From assembly GCF_003337555.1 (NCBI RefSeq), contig NZ_QPJK01000008.1, positions 124,001-188,000 of the forward strand: a DNA stretch of 64,000 nt, read 5' to 3'. The translations under genes were made by a program, and so were the position numbers. Source of the DNA: Pseudorhodoferax soli (GTDB lineage Bacteria > Pseudomonadota > Gammaproteobacteria > Burkholderiales > Burkholderiaceae_C). The notes beneath the pieces are model-generated. The model worked only from the letters and a program-made list of their open reading frames with translations, had not been told where the DNA came from and did not search any database. Of the stretch, positions 44,272 through 53,635 are shown one piece after another. Each line of letters opens with the position of its first letter. Positions within the stretch are counted from its first letter, which is position 1.

Positions 44272-46797
44272 ATGGACGATTCCACTATAGCCGCGCCACC
44301 GCCCGGCCCCGACCGCGCGCACCTGCGCGGCGTCACCGCCGTGCTGCTGGTGGAGGCGCTGACCCTGCTGGCCCTGGCCTGGGGCCTGTGGGTGCTGCGC
44401 CAGCAGTCGCTGGATGGCGAGCTGCGCCGGCTGGGCTCGCTGGCCGCGGCCATGGCGACGCAGGCCGATGCCGGCCTGGACGTGGCCGAGGCCACGCTGC
44501 GCGCCACCCGCACCGAACTGGCCGAACGCCTGATCCGGCCCGGGACCGAGGCCGCGCAGAACCTGTTGCACACGCGCATGGCGGCGCTGCCGCAGTTTCG
44601 CGCGCTGGCGATCACCGATGCAGCGGGCCGCATCCTTGCCAGCTCGGTGCCCGGGCCGCCCCCGGACGGCACGCTGGCGGGGCTGGACTTCTTCCGCGCG
44701 GCCGAAGCCGGGCTGGCGGACCGGACCTTCGTCGGCACGCCGTTTCCGAGCCTGCGCGATGGCCGGCCGCTGGTGGGCGTCGCCATGCCCTGGAATGGCA
44801 GCGGTGGCGGCTTCCTCGGCGCGGTGGTGCTGCTGGCCGATCCCGAGGTGCTGGACGGCGACTTCCGCCGCATCGCCCCGGCCGCCGACACCAGCCTGGC
44901 GATCTACCGCAGCGACCGCGTGCTGGTGTCCGACGGCCCTGGCGAGGATCCGTCCCAGCTGCTGCCGTCCAGCGTGACCGATGCGCTTTGGGACGCGCCG
45001 GCGCCGCACCGCGTGCGCCTGCCCGACGGCCGCGAGCGCCTGGTGGCGGCACAGGCCCTGCACGGCCACCCGCTCATGGTGGTGGTGGCGCGCGACCTGC
45101 AGCCGGCGCTGGCCGACTGGACCGAACAGGCCTGGCTGGTGGCGGCCTTCGCGGCCTCGGCCCTGACGGTCACGCTGTTCCTGCTGGGACGCAACGTGCG
45201 CGAGCAGCGGCTGCGGCTGGCGGCGCAGCAGACACTGGCGGCCGAGCAGCAGCGCGCGCTGCGCGCCTTCCAGGCCGCGCAGGAAGGCAACTGGGAGTGG
45301 GATGCGCGCACCGGGCGCGTGGACCTGTCGCCACGCATGAAGGAGCTGCTGGGCCTGGCGCGCGACGCGCCCGTGCCGCCCGACCCCATGGCGCTGTTGC
45401 GCGAGCGCGTGCACCCGCGCGACCTGCGCGCGCTGCGCCATGCGCTGGCCGGGCATGCCCGCGGCCGCCGGCCGCTGTTCGACGCCACGGTGCGCATGCG
45501 CCAGTCGGGCGGCGGCTGGCGCCATGTGCGCCTGCGCGGCAATGCCCGGCGCGATGCGGCCGGCGCGCCGCTGCTGTTCTCCGGCATGGCGGCCGATGTC
45601 GGCGAGGAAGTGGAGGGCCGCGCGCGCGAACGCGCGCTGGAGGACCAGCTGCAGCGCGCGCGCCGGCTCGAAGCCATCGGCACACTGGCCGGCGGCGTGG
45701 CGCACGACTTCAACAACATCCTGGCCTCGGTGGTCGGCTATGGCGAGCTGGCGCGCGCGGCCGCGGGCGAGGGCTCGGACCAGGCGCGCCAGCTCGACCA
45801 GGTGCTGCAGGCGGGCCAGCGCGGCAAGGCGCTGGTCGAGCGCGTGCTGTCGTTCAGCCGCGGCACGCCGCATGTGGCGCAGCGCTTTGCGCTGCAGCCC
45901 GTGGTCGAGGAGGTGCTGCAGCTCCTGGCCGCCTCGCTGCCGGCCGGCGTGCAGCTGGCGCCGGACCTGCAGGCCCCCGCTGCGGTGCTCGCCGGCGACC
46001 CCACGCTGGTCTACGAGGCCGTGCTGAACCTGTGCACCAACGGTGTCCAGGCCATGCCCGACGGCGGCGCGCTGCGCGTGCTGCTGGATGTGGAGTGCGT
46101 GGACGCGCCGCGCACGCTGTTCGAGGCGCAACTGCAGCCCGGCCGCTACGCGCGGCTGCGCGTGCAGGACAGCGGCACCGGCATCGCGCCCGAGGCGCTG
46201 GACCGGCTGTTCGAACCTTTCTACACGACCAAGGGCCCGCGCAAGGGCACGGGCCTGGGCCTGGCCGTGGTGCATGGCGTGGTGGCCGAACTGGGCGGCG
46301 CCATCGACGTGCAGAGCAGGCCGGGCGAGGGCGCCTGCTTCACGCTGTACTTCCCGTGCCTGGATGCGCCGGCCGATGCCGCGGCCCCGGTGGCCGGCGG
46401 CGCGCTGCCGCTCGGCCAGGGCCAGGCGGTGCTGGTGGTGGACGACGAGCCTGCGCTCGTGGCGCTGGCCGAGGAGATGCTGGCCGGCCTGGGCTACGAG
46501 CCCTTCGGCCTGGCCTCCAGCACGGAGGCGCTGGCGCGCTTCACGGCCGCGCCCGATCGCTTCGACCTGGTGCTGAGCGACGAGCGCATGCCCGGCCTGT
46601 CCGGCACCGAGCTGGTGGCGGCGCTGCGCCGCATCCGGCCAGACCTGCCCGTGGTGCTGGCCAGCGGCTACGGTGGCCCCGGGCTCGCACAGCGCGCGGC
46701 CGCGGCCGGTGTGCGCGTGCTGGTGGCCAAGCCGCTGGCGCGGGCCGAGCTGGCGCGGGCCGTGGCGCAGGCGCTGCAGCCCGGGTTGCAAACGTAA
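44272..46797 (+). CDS. Hybrid sensor histidine kinase (Cache-like sensor, PAS, HisKA, HATPase, receiver)
   Basis: 841 aa. TM1 20-42, then a periplasmic Cache-like domain of about 240 residues (with GPPPDGTLAGLDFFRAAEAG, typical of the dCache proximal region), TM2 about 287-306, a PAS domain about 325-450, an H-box with His478 in GGVAHDFNNILASV (the CckA-type motif), ATPase domain with VLNLCTNGVQAMPDGG and GTGLGLAVVHG, and a C-terminal receiver with Asp770 in LVLSDERMPG. Start at ATG 44272. Divergent from an OmpR-type regulator. Senses a small extracellular molecule, identity unknown. Confidence 0.9.
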   Translation: MDDSTIAAPPPGPDRAHLRGVTAVLLVEALTLLALAWGLWVLRQQSLDGELRRLGSLAAAMATQADAGLDVAEATLRATRTELAERLIRPGTEAAQNLLHTRMAALPQFRALAITDAAGRILASSVPGPPPDGTLAGLDFFRAAEAGLADRTFVGTPFPSLRDGRPLVGVAMPWNGSGGGFLGAVVLLADPEVLDGDFRRIAPAADTSLAIYRSDRVLVSDGPGEDPSQLLPSSVTDALWDAPAPHRVRLPDGRERLVAAQALHGHPLMVVVARDLQPALADWTEQAWLVAAFAASALTVTLFLLGRNVREQRLRLAAQQTLAAEQQRALRAFQAAQEGNWEWDARTGRVDLSPRMKELLGLARDAPVPPDPMALLRERVHPRDLRALRHALAGHARGRRPLFDATVRMRQSGGGWRHVRLRGNARRDAAGAPLLFSGMAADVGEEVEGRARERALEDQLQRARRLEAIGTLAGGVAHDFNNILASVVGYGELARAAAGEGSDQARQLDQVLQAGQRGKALVERVLSFSRGTPHVAQRFALQPVVEEVLQLLAASLPAGVQLAPDLQAPAAVLAGDPTLVYEAVLNLCTNGVQAMPDGGALRVLLDVECVDAPRTLFEAQLQPGRYARLRVQDSGTGIAPEALDRLFEPFYTTKGPRKGTGLGLAVVHGVVAELGGAIDVQSRPGEGACFTLYFPCLDAPADAAAPVAGGALPLGQGQAVLVVDDEPALVALAEEMLAGLGYEPFGLASSTEALARFTAAPDRFDLVLSDERMPGLSGTELVAALRRIRPDLPVVLASGYGGPGLAQRAAAAGVRVLVAKPLARAELARAVAQALQPGLQT

Positions 46798-46911
46798 CCG
46801 GCCCGGTGCCGGGCCGCATGGCGGCGTAACCGGGCGGGCGCAGAGTGGATGCCAACGGAGCCGCTGGCGCATGGCGCACCCGGCCCGTCACGCAGAGGAA
46901 AGGAATCCACC

Positions 46912-47541
46912 ATGCGCAACATGTCGAACCGCCGGGCCGTGCAGGCCCTGGCTGCAGCCGCCGCGCTGCTGGCCGGCAACGCCATGGCCACCGAATACGG
47001 CACCGTGGTCTCCAAGACGGCCGTCTACAGCCAGGTGGCCATGCCGGTGCAGCAGTGCGTGCGGCAGGACCAGATCAGCCGGGCCCAGCCCAGCGGTGCC
47101 GGTGCATTGATCGGCGCCCTGGTCGGCGGTGGGGCCGGCAACCTCATCGGCCACGGCGGCGGGCGGGCGCTCGCCACCGGCGTAGGCGTGCTGGCCGGTT
47201 CCATCACCGGCAACAACGTGGAAGCCAATGGCGCACCGACCGTGGTGACACCCGTGCAGACCTGCCACCAGGAGCAGCGCGTGGAGAACCGGCTGGTCGG
47301 CTTCGATGTGGTCTACGACTACAACGGCCAGCGCTACAGCACGCGGCTGGCCAGCGACCCCGGCGACCACGTGCCGCTCAACGTGAGCGTGACGCCGGCG
47401 AACGCGGTGGTGCAGCCCGCACCCGTGGCCTACGGCGGCACCACGGTGCTGGCGCCCGTGGTGGTGCAGCGGCCCTGGGCCGCGCCTGTGGGCGTGGAGG
47501 TCGACACCGGCTGGGGTTGGGGCGGCCACCACTGGCGCTGA
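46912..47541 (+). CDS. Glycine-zipper 2TM-domain envelope protein
   Basis: 209 aa. GGAAAGGA before the ATG. Signal peptide cut after NAMA (about 26). A glycine zipper runs from 62 to 101 (GAGALIGALVGGGAGNLIG, then VGVLAGSITG), the Rick_17kDa-like domain of outer-membrane lipoproteins, but there is no lipobox cysteine. The C-terminal half is beta-rich with aromatic GWGWGGHHW at the end. Probably an envelope structural or stress protein. Start of a small cluster with a helical protein and hemerythrin. Confidence 0.78.
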   Translation: MRNMSNRRAVQALAAAAALLAGNAMATEYGTVVSKTAVYSQVAMPVQQCVRQDQISRAQPSGAGALIGALVGGGAGNLIGHGGGRALATGVGVLAGSITGNNVEANGAPTVVTPVQTCHQEQRVENRLVGFDVVYDYNGQRYSTRLASDPGDHVPLNVSVTPANAVVQPAPVAYGGTTVLAPVVVQRPWAAPVGVEVDTGWGWGGHHWR

Positions 47542-47644
47542 GATGTTGCAGATGCAACCGGCGCCGCCCGCGGCGTAGCCCGGCGGCAATGCCTGCGGTG
47601 CACCATCGATCCATCACAACAGCATTCCTCGAAAGGAGTTCACC

Positions 47645-47989
47645 ATGTACAACGACACCGCTTCCCATTCGGTCCTGCTCGGCGCCATCGTCGGTGCCGG
47701 TGGCTACGACGGCCACCTGGACGCCAGTGCGCCACAGGCTTCGCACGAGGCCGCCGAGCGCGAGGCCCGGCATGACCTGCAGATGGCCCAGGTCGAGCTG
47801 TACTGCGACCACCGCGCGCAAGCGCTGGTCGCGATCCGGCACGCCATGCAGCTGCTCGAGGCCTGCGACGACAAGGCGCTGGAGCCCCAGCTGGCCAAGC
47901 TCAGCGAGGCCGCCTGGCATGTGCGCCACAACGAGAGCCTCGTGGCCGTGGACCTGCTGGACGAGGCCAAGCACCAGCTTCACGCCTGA
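47645..47989 (+). CDS. Small helical protein of unknown function
   Basis: 114 aa. AAAGGAG before the ATG. After a short glycine-containing N terminus it is almost wholly predicted helix, with a histidine-rich spread (12 His by eye) and heptad-like leucines. No signal peptide and no domain I recognise. It lies between the glycine-zipper gene and a convergent hemerythrin gene. A metal- or stress-related role is possible given the histidines, but not shown. Confidence 0.55.
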   Translation: MYNDTASHSVLLGAIVGAGGYDGHLDASAPQASHEAAEREARHDLQMAQVELYCDHRAQALVAIRHAMQLLEACDDKALEPQLAKLSEAAWHVRHNESLVAVDLLDEAKHQLHA

Positions 47990-48000
47990 GCCTGGCGTGA
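47980..48000. terminator. Hairpin between convergent genes
   Basis: TCACGCC (47980-47986), seven-base loop, GGCGTGA (47994-48000), spanning the stop codon of the small helical protein and facing the hemerythrin gene end at 48022. Perfect seven-base stem without a T-run; may serve as a bidirectional stop. Confidence 0.35.
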
Positions 48001-48021
48001 GGCCGTGCAGGGCTCGCGGCT

Positions 48022-48510
48022 TCAGGCCGATGCCATGTGCTCCTCGAGCAGTTCGGCCTTGCGCGCCTCCAGCTGGTCGCGCATGGCGACAAGGTCCAGC
48101 TTGCGCGCGCTGCGGGCCTTGGGGAAGATCTCGTTGCGCTCTTCCTTGACGTGGTGGTCGATGTACTCGCCCAGCACCTTGACCTTGGCGTCGTGCAGTT
48201 CGGGGCTGTCGTTGCCGGCCTCGATCTGCGCGATGAGGTCCTTGGCGCTCTGGTGCTCCACCTCGGCCTCGTCCAGCAGGTCGGTGGCCGACATCGCGGC
48301 GCGCAGCGCCGGGTAGAAGATCTCTTCTTCGATCTGCGCGTGCACGGTCAGCTGCAGGCAGATCTCGCGCGCGAGTTCCTCCTTACGGGCCACGGCGGTG
48401 CGGGCGCGCGAGCCGGCCAGTTCCTCGTATTCCTTGAACAGCTTCTTGACAGCGCGGTGGTCGGCGTCCAGCAGATCGCAGGCGTCCTTGGTGGTCTTGG
48501 TCGTGGCCAT
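48022..48510 (-). CDS. Hemerythrin-like (HHE domain) protein
   Basis: 162 aa, helical. Di-iron ligand pattern: His18 (DADHRAVK), His57 and Glu61 (HAQIEEEIFYP), His86 (EVEHQSAK), His119 or 120 with Glu123/124 (DHHVKEERNEIFP). Hemerythrin-like cation-binding proteins sense or scavenge O2, NO or peroxide, or store iron. Cytosolic, without a signal. Convergent with the helical protein; divergent from the chemoreceptor at 48832. Confidence 0.9.
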   Translation of the reverse strand: MATTKTTKDACDLLDADHRAVKKLFKEYEELAGSRARTAVARKEELAREICLQLTVHAQIEEEIFYPALRAAMSATDLLDEAEVEHQSAKDLIAQIEAGNDSPELHDAKVKVLGEYIDHHVKEERNEIFPKARSARKLDLVAMRDQLEARKAELLEEHMASA

Positions 48511-48573
48511 GGCGTGGGTCCTTCGTGGGGAGTTGTAGGAGCCCCTATGCTGGCCAGCCGCAAGCCGCGCCGA

Positions 48574-48614
48574 TGTAGGCCCACGCAGCCAGTGCGCGGC
48601 ATCGCGGGCCTACA
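48574..48614. repeat. Inverted repeat in the hemerythrin/chemoreceptor gap
   Basis: TGTAGGCCC (48574-48582) and GGGCCTACA (48606-48614), nine perfect pairs around 23 bases. The gap 48511-48831 (321 bases) has no gene I can support; apart from this repeat it looks like ordinary high-GC leader sequence for two divergent genes. Could be an operator or a dispersed repeat unit. Confidence 0.5.
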
Positions 48615-48831
48615 GGCATGTCGCCCACAGGGCGTCAAGGCTGTGGGTGGCGGCCGCGTGCGCGGGTCAGGGCCGGTGACGGCCACTGCGGGGGCGTGGT
48701 AGAAATCCCCCTGATGGCTGTGGCGGCGACGGGAGGAGGCCGGCTGGATGCGTTGGGCAGGCTGGGCTCGTGGACACGGGTTCGCAGGGTCGCCAGGGCT
48801 TGGTTTCACCACAAAGCGCTTGGGGGTCTCC

Positions 48832-50565
48832 ATGAAGTTTCTGTCCCGCCTGAACATCGGCCCACGCCTGGGCGTCGGCTTCGGCACCGTGCTGCTGCTC
48901 TCGGTCCTGGTCGGCGTGCTCGCGCTGCACCGGCTGGGCACCGTCAACGACGCGACCCGGGACATGGCCACGAACTGGCTGGTGTCGATGGACGCGCTCG
49001 ACGACTACCGCACCGAGCTGGCGGTGGTTCGCAACGCCGAGGGCGCGCACCTGTCGGCCACGGCGCAAGGCGACATGAACGCGCAGGAGGCGGCCATCAA
49101 GGCGGCGCAGGGCACGATGAACAAGGCTTGGCAGCGCTATGCGCCGCTGGTCGGGGACGGTGAGGAGCGCAGGCTGGCGACAGCCATCACGGCGGGGCAG
49201 CAGGCCTACTTCGGGGCGGTCGACAGGATGCTGGTCGCCTCGCGCAAGGCAGAGGCGGGTGCCGAGGAGGCCCGCCGCCTCTACACGGCCGACAGCGGCA
49301 AGGAATACAGCGCCTTGGTGGCCTCGCTGGACAAGGCCGTCGCGCTGCAGGTGCAGGGCGGCGAGGAGGCTTACGCGCAGTCGCAAAGCACGTTCTCGCA
49401 GGCGCGGCTGGAGGTCATCGGCATCCTCGCTGCAGCGGTGGTGCTCGGCGCCGCGCTCGCCTGGCTGCTGACACGCTCCATCACCCAGCCGCTGGCGCGC
49501 GCGGTGCAGGTGGCGCAGACCGTGGCGCAGGGCGACCTGACCTCGGTGATCGAGGTGCAGAGCAAGGACGAGACCGGCGTGCTGCTGGGCGCGCTGCGCG
49601 AGATGAACGCGAAGCTGGCCACCATCGTGTTCCAGGTGCGCGACAGCTCGGACTCGATCTCCACCGGCTCCACCGAGATCGCCAGCGGCAACTCCGATCT
49701 GAGCGCGCGGACCGAGGCCCAGGCCAGCAGCCTGGAGCAGACGGCCGCCTCCATGGAGCAGCTGACGGCCACGATCCGGCAGAACTCCGACACGGCGCAG
49801 CAGGCCGCGCAGCTGGCGCAGTCGGCCTCGACCTCGGCCCAGGCCGGCGGGCGCGTGGTGTCCGAGGTCATCCAGACCATGCAGGGCATCTCGCAGTCCT
49901 CCTCCAAGGTGGCGGACATCATCGGCGTGATCGACGGCATCGCCTTCCAGACCAACATCCTGGCGCTGAACGCCGCCGTGGAAGCGGCGCGCGCGGGCGA
50001 GCAGGGCCGCGGCTTCGCGGTCGTGGCCGGCGAGGTGCGCAGCCTGGCGCAGCGCAGCGCCGACGCGGCCAAGGAGATCAAGGAGCTCATCACGCAGAGC
50101 GGCGACCGCGTCGAGAGCGGCGCCAGGCTGGTCGCCGAGGCCGGCACGTCGATGGACGAGATCGTGGGCCAGGTGCGGCGCGTGAACGACCTCATCGCCG
50201 AGATCAGCGCCGCCAGCCGCGAGCAGAGCAGCGGCATCGGGCAGATCGGTGAGGCGGTCTCGCAGCTGGACCAGGTCACGCAGCAGAACGCGGCCCTGGT
50301 CGAGGAGATGGCGGCCGCGGCCGACAGCTTGAAGAGCCAGGCGGTGCGCATGACGGGCGCGGTGGCGGTGTTCCGCGTGGCGGCGAACGCCTCGGCACCG
50401 CTGGAGCCGGTGCCGCGGGCGGCGGCCCCGATGCCGCCGCGCAGTCCGCAGCGGCCGGCCACCGTGCGCACGCCGGGGGCATCCGCCGCGCGCGCCTTGC
50501 CGCCCAAGGCCACGGTCAAGGAGAAAGAGAAGGCGACGGCAGAGGCGGACTGGGAGGCCTTCTGA
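48832..50565 (+). CDS. Methyl-accepting chemotaxis protein with CheR-tethering pentapeptide
   Basis: 577 aa. TM1 about 9-33, a four-helix-bundle periplasmic domain to about 188, TM2 about 191-213, HAMP, then the signalling domain with the conserved [19 protein letters not shown] tip. After the coiled coil comes a proline/alanine-rich flexible linker of about 50 residues and the C-terminal DWEAF. That matches the xWxxF pentapeptide (NWETF in Tsr/Tar) that docks CheR and CheB. It is the only one of the three receptors in the window with the tail. Ligand unknown. Confidence 0.93.
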   Translation: MKFLSRLNIGPRLGVGFGTVLLLSVLVGVLALHRLGTVNDATRDMATNWLVSMDALDDYRTELAVVRNAEGAHLSATAQGDMNAQEAAIKAAQGTMNKAWQRYAPLVGDGEERRLATAITAGQQAYFGAVDRMLVASRKAEAGAEEARRLYTADSGKEYSALVASLDKAVALQVQGGEEAYAQSQSTFSQARLEVIGILAAAVVLGAALAWLLTRSITQPLARAVQVAQTVAQGDLTSVIEVQSKDETGVLLGALREMNAKLATIVFQVRDSSDSISTGSTEIASGNSDLSARTEAQASSLEQTAASMEQLTATIRQNSDTAQQAAQLAQSASTSAQAGGRVVSEVIQTMQGISQSSSKVADIIGVIDGIAFQTNILALNAAVEAARAGEQGRGFAVVAGEVRSLAQRSADAAKEIKELITQSGDRVESGARLVAEAGTSMDEIVGQVRRVNDLIAEISAASREQSSGIGQIGEAVSQLDQVTQQNAALVEEMAAAADSLKSQAVRMTGAVAVFRVAANASAPLEPVPRAAAPMPPRSPQRPATVRTPGASAARALPPKATVKEKEKATAEADWEAF

Positions 50566-50575
50566 ACGCCGCGGC

Positions 50576-51355
50576 TCAGCCCCGCGTGAGGCGGATGCCG
50601 CCGTCGACCACCAGGATCTCGCCCGTGGTCTTGGCCGCACCCACGCCGAGCCACCAGGCCGCCTGGGCCACGTCTTCTGGCTGGATGATCTCGGCCAGCG
50701 CGGCGCGCTGCTTGTAGCTCTCCACCGAGGCGGCGTAGGTCGTCTCGCCCAGCCCGTTCTTGAGCCAGGGCGAATCGACCAGGCCGGGCGCGATGGCGTT
50801 GACGCGGATCTTCGGCCCGAGTGCGCGCGCCAGGCCGATGGTCATCGCATTGAGCCCGCCCTTGGACGCCATGTAGGCGATCGACGAGCCCGCGCCCATG
50901 AACGAGGCGGTGGACGACACGTTGACGACGGCGGTGACGGGGTGCTGCTCCAGCAGCGGCACGAAGGCGCGGGTCATCTGCCAGGCGCCGACCACATTGA
51001 CGGCGTAGATGCGCTGGAAGTCCTCGGCCTGCAGGGCGTCGAGGTCCTTCAGCGGCACGAAGCGCGTGGTGCCAGCGTTGTTGACCAGCACGTCGGTGCG
51101 GCCCCAGCGCGCCTGCACATCGGCGGCGAAGCGCCGGCAGTCGGCATCGTTGGACACGTCGGCCTTGACCACCAGTACGTCGGCGCCGAGCGCGCGGCAT
51201 TGCTGCGCCACCTCCTCGGCCGGCGCCGGATCGCGCGAGTAGTTGACGGCCACGTCCCAGCCGTGGGATGCGTAGAGCCGGGCGGTGGCGGCGCCGATGC
51301 CGGAGGAGGATCCGGTGACGACGCAGACCTGGCGTGCGGATGGTTTCACGGTCAT
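50576..51355 (-). CDS. Classical short-chain dehydrogenase/reductase
   Basis: 259 aa. Cofactor loop TGSSSGIG (14-21), NNAG (92-95), catalytic Ser148, Tyr161 and Lys165 in SSTASFMG and YMASKGG, and the C-terminal substrate cap. NAD(P)-dependent oxidoreductase; NYSRD after the second strand suggests NADPH (basic residue). Overall like 3-oxoacyl-ACP reductase (FabG-type) enzymes. Stands alone, next to a LysR gene also on the minus strand. The substrate is not inferable. Confidence 0.88.
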   Translation of the reverse strand: MTVKPSARQVCVVTGSSSGIGAATARLYASHGWDVAVNYSRDPAPAEEVAQQCRALGADVLVVKADVSNDADCRRFAADVQARWGRTDVLVNNAGTTRFVPLKDLDALQAEDFQRIYAVNVVGAWQMTRAFVPLLEQHPVTAVVNVSSTASFMGAGSSIAYMASKGGLNAMTIGLARALGPKIRVNAIAPGLVDSPWLKNGLGETTYAASVESYKQRAALAEIIQPEDVAQAAWWLGVGAAKTTGEILVVDGGIRLTRG

Positions 51356-51448
51356 GTATGTCCTTGCGGTGAGACGGCGCGAGTATCGATGTGGCCTCTG
51401 GGCGGCGCTGTCCCAGAGGGCACTGGGCCGGCCGCGCCCGGATCGTCT

Positions 51449-52360
51449 CTAGGCAGCGGCTTGGGCCAGCGGGTACAGTCGCGGCGCCAGCGGCGACTGC
51501 GCGGCCAGGCATTGCGCAAAGGCCTTCATGGCCGTGGTCTCGTAGGCTTCCTTGCGGCGGATGAACAGCGTCGGCGCGCGCGCGATGCTCACATCGACCT
51601 GGTGCACCAGCAGTTCGGCCGGCGCGGGGTAGCGGTCGACCACCTGCCGGGGCAGCAGCGTGATGCCCACGTCGGCCGCCACGCAGCCCAGGATGCCATC
51701 GAGCGAGCCGAATTCCAGGCGCTTGAACGCGGGCTTGCCGATCTGCACCAGCAGTTGTTCGAGCTTCTGGCGGTACGAGCAGCCGGTGCGGAACATCAAC
51801 GCCGTCAGCGGGGCCGGGTCGTTCCGCAGGATGGACAGGTCGGCCCAGCGGCGCGAGGTGACCAGGACGAGTTCCTCCTCGAACGCACGCTCCACTTGCA
51901 GGGCGGGGTGGTCGATCGGCCCGGCCACGAAGGCGCCGTCGACCTCGTTCGCCAGCACCTTGTCGACCAGCTCGGCGGTGGGCCCGGCGCGCACCACGAG
52001 TTCCACGGCCGGGCACAGGGCGCCGAACGCGGCCAGCACCGGTGGCAGCCGCACGGCCACGGTGGTCTCCATGGTGCCGATGGTCAACGTGCCCTTGGCC
52101 TGGCCGTCGTCGCGCGCGGTGGCGGTGGCCTCCAGCAGCAGCGCTGCGGCGCGCGCGGCGTAGGGCAGCAGGCGCTCGCCGGCGCTTGTGAGCACGACGC
52201 CGCGGCTGTGCCGCTCGAACAGGCGCATGCCCACTTCCTCCTCGAGCGCCTTGATGCGGTTGGTCACGTTGGACTGCACGGTGTGCAGTTCCTTGGCTGC
52301 GCGCGTGATGCCTTCGCAACGCGCCACGGCAGCGAAGGTGGTCAGGTCGGCGACTTCCAC
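51449..52360 (-). CDS. LysR-family regulator divergent from nitronate monooxygenase
   Basis: 303 aa. GTG start at 52360, with AAAGGG about nine bases upstream; this gives VEVADLTTFAAVARCEGITRAAKELHTVQSNVTNRIKALEEEVG as the DNA-binding end. Effector domain from about 90. Divergent from the nitronate monooxygenase gene over a 256-base gap with a TTTGTA-N4-TACAAA palindrome, the usual layout for an activator of that gene. Confidence 0.88.
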   Translation of the reverse strand: MEVADLTTFAAVARCEGITRAAKELHTVQSNVTNRIKALEEEVGMRLFERHSRGVVLTSAGERLLPYAARAAALLLEATATARDDGQAKGTLTIGTMETTVAVRLPPVLAAFGALCPAVELVVRAGPTAELVDKVLANEVDGAFVAGPIDHPALQVERAFEEELVLVTSRRWADLSILRNDPAPLTALMFRTGCSYRQKLEQLLVQIGKPAFKRLEFGSLDGILGCVAADVGITLLPRQVVDRYPAPAELLVHQVDVSIARAPTLFIRRKEAYETTAMKAFAQCLAAQSPLAPRLYPLAQAAA

Positions 52361-52535
52361 ATCGATCCCTTTCGAAGATTCACAACCGCATCGATCATTC
52401 TGAACTAAAGATGGATGCACGAAGCATGCCGGCACGGCGCGGTGTGTGTGCCGCCGTTCGGTGCGCTCTGGGCTCTGCAATGGTGCGTCGTCGGCCTGGC
52501 GGCGCACCCGATCAAAGCATCTTTTATCAGGATGG

Positions 52536-52551
52536 TTTGTATCTCTACAAA
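52536..52551. promoter_or_regulatory. LysR-type operator candidate
   Basis: TTTGTATCTCTACAAA: six-base arms around TCTC, in the gap between the divergent LysR and nitronate monooxygenase genes. It sits 66 bases before the monooxygenase start in an AT-rich patch (52519-52556) that would suit a promoter. Confidence 0.5.
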
Positions 52552-52616
52552 TCGTTTCTCGCGATGAGTGCTTCTCCCTAGCATCGCCGCCGAGTTCAAC
52601 CCAGTGGAGATCCCAG

Positions 52617-53624
52617 ATGCTCAGTACCCGATTCACGCAGCGCTTCGGCTTGAAGGTGCCAATCGCGCTCGCTCCCATGGACCCGGCTTCCGGCGGCCGG
52701 CTCGCTGCCGCCGTCTCCAACGCCGGCGGGCTGGGCCTGCTGGGCGGCGGCTACGGCAGCCACGACACCTTGCAAGCGGAGTTCGACCTGGCCGGCGATG
52801 CCGCCATCGGCTGCGGCTTCATCACCTGGTCCATGGGCCGCGATGTGTCGCTGCTCGAGCGGGCGCTGGCGCGCCGGCCGCGCGCGTTGATGCTCTCGTT
52901 CTCCGACCCGGCGCCCTACGCGCGGATGGTGACGGACGCCGGCGTGCCGCTGATCTGCCAGGTGCAGACGCTGGCGCATGTGCAGCGCGCGGTCGACTGC
53001 GGCGCCGCGGTGGTCGTCGCGCAGGGCACCGAGGCGGGCGGCCACGGTTTCGACCGCCAGGCCACGATGACCTTCACGCCCGAGGTGGCCGACCACCTGG
53101 CCGGCCATGCGCCCGGCACGCTGCTGCTCAGCGCGGGCGGCATTGCCGACGGCCGTGGCCTGGCCGCAGCCCTGATGCTGGGCGCCGACGGCGTGCTGAT
53201 GGGCACGCGCTTCTGGGCCACGCAGGAAGCGCTGATCCACCCTGCAGCCAAGGCGCTGGTGGTCGGGGCGACGGGCGGGCAGACCGTGCGCACCTCGGTC
53301 TACGACATCGCGCGGGGCCGCCAGTGGCCGCCCGAATACACGGGCCGGCTGATGGTGAACGACTTCATCCGCCGCTGGCACGGCCGGGAGGAAGCGCTCA
53401 AGGCCGTGTGGCAGGACGAGAAGGTGCGGGTGGAGAGCGCCTGCGAGGCCGGCGACCACGACTGCGCCAACGTCACCGTGGGCCAGGCCATTGGCCTGGT
53501 GTCCGATGTGCCGCCCGCCGCGCTGGTGGTGCGGCGCGTGGCCGAGCAGGCCGCTGCGCTGCTGCGCGCGCGGGGCGCGTCTGCCTGCGCTGCCATGCCG
53601 CAGGCCACCGCCGCAACCGCCTGA
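52617..53624 (+). CDS. Nitronate monooxygenase family protein
   Basis: 335 aa TIM-barrel flavoprotein. Start at ATG 52617 (GGAGA upstream). It opens RFTQRFGLKVPIALAPMDPASGG, has the catalytic-type His143 in QGTEAGGHGFD, and FMN-binding SAGGIADGRGLAAALMLGADGVLMGTRF. FMN-dependent oxidation of alkyl nitronates; some members are enoyl reductases. Followed by DUF485 and an ActP-like symporter (11-base gap), so an imported small acid may be the substrate, for example 3-nitropropionate. That last point is inference. Confidence 0.85.
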   Translation: MLSTRFTQRFGLKVPIALAPMDPASGGRLAAAVSNAGGLGLLGGGYGSHDTLQAEFDLAGDAAIGCGFITWSMGRDVSLLERALARRPRALMLSFSDPAPYARMVTDAGVPLICQVQTLAHVQRAVDCGAAVVVAQGTEAGGHGFDRQATMTFTPEVADHLAGHAPGTLLLSAGGIADGRGLAAALMLGADGVLMGTRFWATQEALIHPAAKALVVGATGGQTVRTSVYDIARGRQWPPEYTGRLMVNDFIRRWHGREEALKAVWQDEKVRVESACEAGDHDCANVTVGQAIGLVSDVPPAALVVRRVAEQAAALLRARGASACAAMPQATAATA

Positions 53625-53635
53625 CGGAAGCCCTC

